Positions 1 through 5,230 of a stretch of DNA of 6,851 nucleotides are shown in pieces. The notes beneath the pieces are model-generated. The model worked only from the letters and a program-made list of their open reading frames with translations. It was not told where the DNA came from and made no database searches. The position numbers and the translations under genes are program-made. Numbering within the stretch: position 1 is the stretch's first letter; each line of letters begins with the position of its first letter. Origin of the DNA: an uncultured Dyadobacter sp. (GTDB taxonomy: Bacteria; Bacteroidota; Bacteroidia; Cytophagales; Spirosomataceae); the NCBI GenBank assembly GCA_946481035.1, contig CAMLNK010000219.1:1-6851 (forward strand), written 5' to 3'.

Positions 1-79
1 TTTTACCTGGTTTGGCAATTTTGATTATCCTACGGAGATAATTCGGGGGTATTTACTGGGTTTCGGTGATTTAACGGTT

Positions 80-153
80 ATTAGGGGAGGAAGGGGAGGA
101 AAGGGAAGAAGGGAGGAAGCCTCCATCCTCCCATCCTCCTTTCCTCCCCTAAT
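80..153. repeat. Purine/pyrimidine inverted repeat over the stop codon of the membrane-protein gene
   Basis: Bases 80-92 pair perfectly with 141-153 (ATTAGGGGAGGAA and its complement, 13 bp). The inner part continues as an imperfect stem. The left arm has 37 uninterrupted purines (83-119). The right arm (120-150) is pyrimidine apart from two A residues. The TAG stop at 149-151 lies within the right arm. It could act as a 3' hairpin for the minus-strand transcript, but no U tract follows (AATAACCG), so it is not a standard intrinsic terminator. Confidence 0.75.
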
Positions 154-1462
154 CACGACTCAGATAGGGCGGCAGAATAGGCCTGATCGTTGGATTGTCG
201 AGCAGGCTTCTCAGACGGATGGAATCGGGATAAGGGATTTCGAATTGAGGCTGGACTAGCACTGATGGGTCGCCCGTTTTCAGGTATTTGCGCACGTTCG
301 ATTCCTGTTTCAGGGAATTGCCGTACGACTCGCGTACATTTTTCATGTCGTGGTCGAAACGGGAAATGTGCCCCCAAACGAATACCACGAAAAACACCGC
401 CCCGAGCCAGGCAATGCGCCGGTTTTTAACCATTACCTCCATGAAACGTGCTGCGAACCAGGCATTACCGATCAATCCGATAGTAAACAACTCGGTGTAG
501 CGCGAGGATACGCTTCCCATCGACTGTCCCCGCCCGTACGCGATCGCGAACGTCTGCGCGAGCGACCACATGACGCACCCGGCCATGAACAGGTCGGCGC
601 GCGTGAGCGTGCGGTTGCGCAAAAGCCACGGTACCATCACCAATGCCGGTAGCCACAACGCGACAGCAGCCGGCCAGCTTTCCGACATCGGCCAGGCCAG
701 AATAAATTGCAATGCCCTGAACAGCTCCGAAACGCTGCGGGCACGGTAAATGTGGTTAGCTTCGATCTGCGGCATAATGGAATATCCCGCGGCCGACAGG
801 CCCAGGAGCACAACCGCCAGGACCAAAAGCTTCCCATTGAACTCCCGTTTCTGAAAACTTTGCAATGCGTACACACCCGCTACCGCAAGGGGCGTAAGAA
901 TGCCCGAGGCCATCGTGAGCACGCTCAGCCATGACAGCACGAGCACACCGGCCATTGCCAGCGCATTATCGGGATACAGCGACGCCAGTATGATCGCGAA
1001 AAGTGTAAAAATGATCAGGAAATAGAACTGGCTCTGAAAACCGACCAGCAGGTTTTCGAAAGCAAAGGGAAGTGAAAACTGGGCGATAATCACCACCAGT
1101 AACAGCCAGCGCAGGCCGTGCAATGCTTTTTGGCGCAGTAAAAACAGCAACACGATAAGTGGAATGCAAGCCGCTACCAGCACATTCACCCGCGCCTCAA
1201 CGAGGTTATCCCATCCGCCCGTGACATTAAAAATCAGCAGCGACAACAAGCGTGTGGGAAAAATGCGATGCTCGTTATGCGGCTGCCAGAGCTCACGCAG
1301 TTTCAGCCTCCCTTCGATCCAGGGCCTGAGAAGAAAGTCACCCTCGGCATCCCACTGGTCCCAGTAAGGCAGCGAAATACCGAAGGTTTCTACAAAATAT
1401 AAACGGGCTGCTATGATCAGCAGCAACGTGGCAAGCAAGGCAAAGATGTTTTTTGTATGCAT
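149..1462 (-). CDS. Polytopic inner-membrane protein with DQWD/HNEHR loop, possibly GT-C-like
   Basis: A 437-residue integral membrane protein of unrecognised family. It starts at ATG 1462, and the first hydrophobic segment begins at residue 6, so no earlier start is needed. About ten to eleven membrane helices are visible, near 5-24, 68-82, 92-110, 117-135, 145-162, 167-202 (one or two), 211-229, 264-281, 288-308, 324-342 and 349-366, followed by a soluble tail (367-437). The loop after helix 1 is rich in conserved-looking polar residues: PYWDQWDAEGDF (32-43) and WQPHNEHRIFPTR (59-71). A second cluster, YGRGQSMGSVSSRYTE (309-324), lies between late helices. A large first outer loop with acidic residues and a many-helix body resemble GT-C enzymes that use lipid-linked sugars, but this is inference from architecture only. 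It lies 51 bp after the FG-GAP gene with no terminator or promoter seen, so co-transcription is likely. The TAG stop (149-151) is inside an inverted repeat. Confidence 0.85.
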   Translation of the reverse strand: MHTKNIFALLATLLLIIAARLYFVETFGISLPYWDQWDAEGDFLLRPWIEGRLKLRELWQPHNEHRIFPTRLLSLLIFNVTGGWDNLVEARVNVLVAACIPLIVLLFLLRQKALHGLRWLLLVVIIAQFSLPFAFENLLVGFQSQFYFLIIFTLFAIILASLYPDNALAMAGVLVLSWLSVLTMASGILTPLAVAGVYALQSFQKREFNGKLLVLAVVLLGLSAAGYSIMPQIEANHIYRARSVSELFRALQFILAWPMSESWPAAVALWLPALVMVPWLLRNRTLTRADLFMAGCVMWSLAQTFAIAYGRGQSMGSVSSRYTELFTIGLIGNAWFAARFMEVMVKNRRIAWLGAVFFVVFVWGHISRFDHDMKNVRESYGNSLKQESNVRKYLKTGDPSVLVQPQFEIPYPDSIRLRSLLDNPTIRPILPPYLSRD

Positions 1463-1513
1463 ACGTGTTTCGGGGACTGCTGCATCACTCGAAAATCCGT
1501 GCCAGCCAGCCGC

Positions 1514-3457
1514 CTATCTGCTAATAGTGATCTTCCGGGTAACCGCAGTTCCGTCGGTATTACGGATTTTAACAATATAAGTACCCGGCTCAAATTCGCT
1601 TGCCGGAATGCCATCACCGTCTATCTGAGTGGTTTTATACACCAGCAGGCCGGTTGCATTCCGGATTTCAACGGATGCAATCTGATTAAAATCTGCTGCT
1701 TTGACAAAAATGCGGTCGACCGCCGGGTTCGGGAATGCGACCATTTCTGCCCGGTTCTCCCCCAACAAATTACGGATGCTACTGTACGCAAAAGTACCGT
1801 CCAGGTCCACCATTTTCAGCCGGTAGTAAATGTTGCCGGCCGTCAGTTGGTTATCCCAATGCGTGTAATTCAAAAGGGTACTGCTTTCCTTCGCCGCATC
1901 ACGGGTCCCGATCGACGTCCAGTCTTTTGCATTCAGGCTTTTTTGTATTTCAAAATGGGAGGCATTGGTTTCGGCTGAGGTTGTCCATTGCAGGAATGCC
2001 TGGTTTTCGATTTTGGAAACTTTGAATGACGCCAGGGTTACGGGCAGCGCCGGACCTTGCTGGAAAATATAAACGGTTCCGGGACTAAACGCATCGGGTT
2101 CTCCGGCCTCCTGCGCGAGGCCAAAAGCGCCCACCAAAAGGGTGGTACCGCTTAATGCCAGAGATCTCCCGAAGTTATCATTTCCGGCGCGCGTAGCAGG
2201 CGATAACCTTTGCACCGGTATCCACTGCCCGCTACCTGCAACATCCCGCTTGAACAGGTACGCCCCGCCGGCCCCGGAGAGGAAATTTTGTCCCTGACCA
2301 TCTAAATCTTCATAACTACTACCCACTGCGGCAAAGTCACCACTGATTTGCACCGCAGTTCCGAACCATGAATCAGCGGTCCTCGTAGTGGCCGTGAGCT
2401 TCCTTACCTGGCCCCAGGCATCTGTGCCTCCCTCGTCTTTCGAAAAGATATAGGCCGCCCCGGCGTCGCCTAGGTAGTTCAACTCGTCCTTGTCTTCATC
2501 TTCAAAGGGCGCACCGACGATGATGTTGTTCCCTGAAATGTCCACATCAGCGCCAAACGAATCCTGTACTGCACGCACAGTCGGCGCAATCTTCTTCACC
2601 TGCCCCCAATTACCGGGTCCGCCCTGGTCTTTTCTATAAATATAGGCGGCTCCTGTATTTGACAATGGTACCAGCTCGGACGCATCCTCCCGCTCTCCGG
2701 TTGCCCCTACGACGATTAAATCCCCATCGATGGCTACCGAAGCACCAAATACATCGGCGAATTCCCTGATTACCGGGGTAATTTTCTTCACCAAACCCCA
2801 ATTATCGGTACCCCCTGAGTTCTTTTCGTAAATATACGCAGCACCTGCATTGTCAACGAAATTGGTGTCGTTCATATCAAAATCGTCGTTACGAGCGCCC
2901 ACCACCACGAAATCTCCGCTGATATCTACCGTTTCTCCGAAACTGTCCCCGGGATTAATGGTGCGTGTCTGGATACTCTTCACCAATCCCCAGGCGCCTG
3001 TACCTCCCTGGTCACGCTTGAAAATGTGCGCGAGCCCCACGTATCGACCCTCGACTGCCATTGCACCGGTTTCGCCCGCCACCAGGTATTCCCCGCTAAT
3101 GGCCACCGAAGCACCGAACCTCGCATAAGCGTTACGCACCGGAGCGGTGAGCTTCGCGACAGGCATCCAAACACCTGCATTGTTGATGAGCACATAAACG
3201 CTACCTGCCATCGGCTTATAGTTACCGCCGGCAGCGTCGTAGGCGTCGTCGGGCGCGCTTACGACCGCGTAGTTACCCGAGATACTAACACTTTGGCCGT
3301 AATACATGCTCGGTACGGCGGCAGAATTACCATTAGGATATTTCGCGAGCAATTTCTGAACCTGACTCCAATCCTGGGCGATAGAAACACCCGGAATAGT
3401 AAAAAAAAGCACGCAAGCGAGCAGGCCTGAACGTAAACAATGTAAAACTTTAAACAT
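1514..3457 (-). CDS. Secreted seven-repeat FG-GAP beta-propeller protein with T9SS type A sorting domain
   Basis: A 647-residue secreted protein of unknown binding target. ATG at 3457 is chosen because MFKVLHCLRSGLLACVLFF...SIAQ is a clean signal peptide, cleaved near residue 28. An upstream in-frame ATG at 3568 would run through the terminator and promoter. Seven FG-GAP motifs of the form FGxxVxISGxxxVVGA begin near residues 53 (YGQSV), 114, 173, 237, 301, 365 and 429; the last five are exactly 64 apart. Each is followed by AGAAYIYxK(D/N)xGGxxxWGxVKKI. The final TVYIF strand with the early DWSQVQKL would close the ring, giving a seven-bladed propeller over about 29-468. Residues 471-565 are the Fn3-like domain usual before T9SS tails (LPVTLASF, YYRLKMVDLDGTFAYSS). 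Residues 573-647 are the sorting domain (FPNPAVDRIFV, GTYIVKI, KITISR). It is probably exported by T9SS and then attached to or released from the surface. It could be an adhesin or glycan-binding protein, but no catalytic residues were recognised. Confidence 0.93.
   Translation of the reverse strand: MFKVLHCLRSGLLACVLFFTIPGVSIAQDWSQVQKLLAKYPNGNSAAVPSMYYGQSVSISGNYAVVSAPDDAYDAAGGNYKPMAGSVYVLINNAGVWMPVAKLTAPVRNAYARFGASVAISGEYLVAGETGAMAVEGRYVGLAHIFKRDQGGTGAWGLVKSIQTRTINPGDSFGETVDISGDFVVVGARNDDFDMNDTNFVDNAGAAYIYEKNSGGTDNWGLVKKITPVIREFADVFGASVAIDGDLIVVGATGEREDASELVPLSNTGAAYIYRKDQGGPGNWGQVKKIAPTVRAVQDSFGADVDISGNNIIVGAPFEDEDKDELNYLGDAGAAYIFSKDEGGTDAWGQVRKLTATTRTADSWFGTAVQISGDFAAVGSSYEDLDGQGQNFLSGAGGAYLFKRDVAGSGQWIPVQRLSPATRAGNDNFGRSLALSGTTLLVGAFGLAQEAGEPDAFSPGTVYIFQQGPALPVTLASFKVSKIENQAFLQWTTSAETNASHFEIQKSLNAKDWTSIGTRDAAKESSTLLNYTHWDNQLTAGNIYYRLKMVDLDGTFAYSSIRNLLGENRAEMVAFPNPAVDRIFVKAADFNQIASVEIRNATGLLVYKTTQIDGDGIPASEFEPGTYIVKIRNTDGTAVTRKITISR
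1517..1741 (-). other. T9SS type A C-terminal sorting domain (within the FG-GAP gene)
   Basis: The last 75 residues match the Por secretion-tail pattern. A PNPxxD-type entry (FPNPAVDRIFV, residues 575-585) is followed by the VEIRNATGLLVYK strand pair, GTYIVKI (625-631) and a terminal basic RKITISR. In this family the domain directs passage through the type IX outer-membrane translocon and is normally removed. Its presence implies that the genome has a T9SS. Confidence 0.93.
2054..3373 (-). repeat. Seven tandem FG-GAP coding repeats, 192-bp period in the last five
   Basis: The propeller region is built from in-frame imperfect tandem repeats. The Phe (Tyr in the first) of each FG-GAP motif is encoded at about 3301, 3118, 2941, 2749, 2557, 2365 and 2173. 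The last four intervals are exactly 192 bp; the first two are 183 and 177 bp. Similarity is clear in protein and visible in DNA at the AAYIY segment. The repeats have diverged enough that recent slippage is not obvious. Confidence 0.85.
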
Positions 3458-3489
3458 GAAACTGAATAGAGTTGGATGAGTAGTAAAAT

Positions 3490-3520
3490 CAAAATTACTT
3501 TGTAACTGCCACATCACAAA
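3490..3520 (-). promoter_or_regulatory. Bacteroidota-type promoter for the FG-GAP gene
   Basis: On the minus strand a TTTG (3517-3520) lies 19 bp upstream of TAATTTTG (3490-3497). This fits the Bacteroidota primary-sigma consensus of a -33 TTTG (TTG core) and a -7 TAnnTTTG. The site is just past the GH30 terminator and about 32 bp before the ATG at 3457, so it would give a 5' UTR of roughly 25-30 nt. Position, spacing and both boxes agree. No operator was recognised. Confidence 0.7.
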
Positions 3521-3529
3521 ATCACTATC

Positions 3530-3566
3530 AAAAAGAAAGCGAGCCGGCCCGAAAGGACCAGCCCGC
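3530..3566 (-). terminator. Rho-independent terminator of the susD-GH30 unit
   Basis: The minus strand reads GCGGGCTGGTCC, loop TTTC, GGGCCGGCTCGC, then TTTCTTTTT. The 12-bp stem (3555-3566 with 3539-3550) has nine Watson-Crick pairs and three G-U pairs. Those three are allowed only in the minus-strand RNA and would be A/C mismatches in plus-strand RNA, which fixes the direction. It begins 30 bp after the GH30 stop at 3597-3599. The U tract is at 3530-3538. Confidence 0.9.
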
Positions 3567-3596
3567 ACGGGACTATCCAGATTAATATTAACTTAT

Positions 3597-5159
3597 TTAT
3601 ATTTTACCGGTCACCGTAACAATACTACGCCCTTTTACCACAAACTTTCCGCTTGAACCATTGACCGGTATGGAAGCGAGATCGCGCTCGGCGGAAGTTT
3701 CATAAGCTTTGGCAGCGCCCGGCTTCTGGCCCGATCCGAGTGCCAGCTGCACCTCCCGGTCCTGGTTATCGCTGTTTATGATCACTGTCACCAGTTCGTT
3801 ATTTGCATTTAAATAAGAAGAAACCAGCAGCCCATCGGTACCAAGGCTGCTCGTTGCCTCCACACGCTTGGCGCCCGGGCGTACGAAGCGGCTGAAATTA
3901 CCCAATGCCCAGAGCATTTTGGAAGACTGGAAATTACCGTCGGTTTTGTTTTTATCAATGTAAACCAAACCATCCTTGTAATCATAAGGCGAAACGGAAA
4001 GCCACCAATGCCAGGCCGTCGCATTGGCGATCGTCAGGTCGTTGTGGATCACTTTGGCGATGTACAGCCCGGAGTTGATGCTCAAATCGCGGCCCTCGCC
4101 CCTTATTTCACCGTCATTGTCGCCCAGGATGCAATACTCGGTCTGCCAGTATTCGAGCCCTGGCACGGCTGCAAGCCCGGTCGCAAGCTGTTTGCGTTTC
4201 TCGACGGCAGTTTTATAAGGGGATGTCGTGAAATAGCTGTGCCCCGAAATCGCGGGAATCACATTAGGTAGGTTACCGAGGTAGTCGGTGCTGTTTTTGT
4301 CAAAAAAGGCGGTAATCTGGTTCCCGCGACCTGGTCGGTTATGCTCCGAATAGAGGTATTCGAGCTGGCCTGCTTCCGCGACATTGATTTGGGTCGACAG
4401 GTTTTTCTTCAAAAGCGCGGCGCTGAGTGAGCGGGTAATGGCAGCGACCTGGTTGTTGAAATACGGCGTTCCCTCCTGCCCTCCGTCGCTCCAATCCCAC
4501 TGCGGCTCATTCGCCGGGCTCACGTACTGAAAAGTAATGCCCGTCTTTTTGCGCACCCCTTCAATCACATCGGCCAGATAACCTGCAAATTTGTCGAATT
4601 GCTGCGAAGCCAGGTTCGGCTGGCCATTTGTCGCGAAACCCTTTCCATTGGTCGTGAACTGTACAGGCGGGGTATTTGGAAAAAGCAGGAATTCTTTCAC
4701 GCCACGTTCTTTTGCCGCATTCAGAAACCACATCTGCCCGGCTTGCTTGTTCCAGTCGTAGCCGCCGTCGCTCCCGAAGAAAGACTCCGCGCGGCGCCAC
4801 TCGTCGCGGATACCGCTGGCATCCCCCTGCTCGGTGGTACCTCCGCCCGCATTGAACCGCCAGAGCGACAGCCCGATGCCTTTCAAGCGGCCGTCGGCAA
4901 GGGTATCTGTGCTGAAAAGCAGGTCGGCAATGCCGTTTTTCTTCGCCAGCGGCCAGTTACCCGTAAACTGACAGGCCCAGGCGTCGGAGCCGCCGAAGTT
5001 GCGGATCGTCTGGTACGTTTTGGACGGATCGATCCGGACCGTGACGGTCTGGTCGGCCGGATTCACGGTTTCGGTAACGGGCTCGCTGCCTTTGCAGCTC
5101 ATGGACATAGCCATCAGGAGCCCAAGGAACATGGTTCCCAGGTTTTGAGAATTTTGCAT
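3597..5159 (-). CDS. Glycoside hydrolase family 30 lipoprotein (retaining beta-glycanase/glycosidase)
   Basis: Secreted (beta/alpha)8-barrel enzyme of 520 residues that should hydrolyse beta-linked glycans by a retaining mechanism. ATG at 5159 is chosen because it gives a short lipoprotein signal peptide (MQNSQNLGTMFLGLLMAMSMSC) with candidate lipid Cys22. An in-frame ATG at 5231 would add 24 residues encoded across the hairpin. The barrel starts near 52 (RNFGGSDAWACQF). The expected acid/base is Glu218 in YVSPANEPQWDW (213-223) and the nucleophile is Glu341 in EYWQTEYCILGD (336-347). Other landmarks are SGHSYFTT (305-312), TAWHWWLSVSPYDYKDGL (381-398) and ALGNFSRFVRPG (418-429). Residues from about 432 to the end form the GH30 side beta-sandwich. 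Length and both glutamates are intact. It follows susD by 71 bp and probably acts in the same PUL, at the surface or in the periplasm. The GH30 subfamily is undecided; 1,6-glucan, 1,6-galactan and xylan-type substrates are all possible. Confidence 0.93.
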   Translation of the reverse strand: MQNSQNLGTMFLGLLMAMSMSCKGSEPVTETVNPADQTVTVRIDPSKTYQTIRNFGGSDAWACQFTGNWPLAKKNGIADLLFSTDTLADGRLKGIGLSLWRFNAGGGTTEQGDASGIRDEWRRAESFFGSDGGYDWNKQAGQMWFLNAAKERGVKEFLLFPNTPPVQFTTNGKGFATNGQPNLASQQFDKFAGYLADVIEGVRKKTGITFQYVSPANEPQWDWSDGGQEGTPYFNNQVAAITRSLSAALLKKNLSTQINVAEAGQLEYLYSEHNRPGRGNQITAFFDKNSTDYLGNLPNVIPAISGHSYFTTSPYKTAVEKRKQLATGLAAVPGLEYWQTEYCILGDNDGEIRGEGRDLSINSGLYIAKVIHNDLTIANATAWHWWLSVSPYDYKDGLVYIDKNKTDGNFQSSKMLWALGNFSRFVRPGAKRVEATSSLGTDGLLVSSYLNANNELVTVIINSDNQDREVQLALGSGQKPGAAKAYETSAERDLASIPVNGSSGKFVVKGRSIVTVTGKI

Positions 5160-5180
5160 GAACAGGTCTGTCAGGGAATG

Positions 5181-5219
5181 GATAGAAAGAGAACTCCCGG
5201 CGACTGACGCGCCGGGAGT
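5181..5219 (-). terminator. Hairpin between susD and GH30: weak terminator, attenuator or processing element
   Basis: A perfect 10-bp GC-rich inverted repeat (arms 5193-5202 and 5210-5219, ACTCCCGGCG and its complement) encloses a 7-nt loop. It starts 11 bp after the susD stop. Read on the minus strand it is followed by TTCTCTTTCTATC, which is pyrimidine-rich but lacks a clean U run. The plus-strand side has no T-rich tail, so it is oriented for the susD transcript. I infer partial termination or 3'-end protection that would leave susCD mRNA in excess of the enzyme mRNA. No separate promoter is visible before the GH30 gene, so full termination is unlikely. Confidence 0.6.
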
Positions 5220-5230
5220 GAAGATTCGCA

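Noticed and set aside
2..259. Plus-strand frame open from the window edge to a TAG at 257-259, beginning FTWFGNFDYPTEIIRG
   Set aside because: The first 26 residues look somewhat protein-like, but the frame then runs through the low-complexity purine/pyrimidine repeat and over 100 bp of the opposite-strand gene. No start is visible and no family was recognised. Bases 1-79 hold nothing else I can support.
1463..1513. Possible promoter or terminator between the FG-GAP and membrane-protein genes
   Set aside because: No TAnnTTTG box, no stable hairpin and no T run were found; only a short GGCTGGCTGGC direct repeat is present.
3458..3568. N-terminal extension of the FG-GAP protein to an ATG at 3568
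   Set aside because: These 37 codons span the terminator and promoter, and would bury the clear signal peptide that starts at 3457.
4599..5207. 202-codon plus-strand open frame antisense to GH30
   Set aside because: It covers the conserved N-terminal half of the GH30 gene and runs across the hairpin; there is no recognisable motif or start context.
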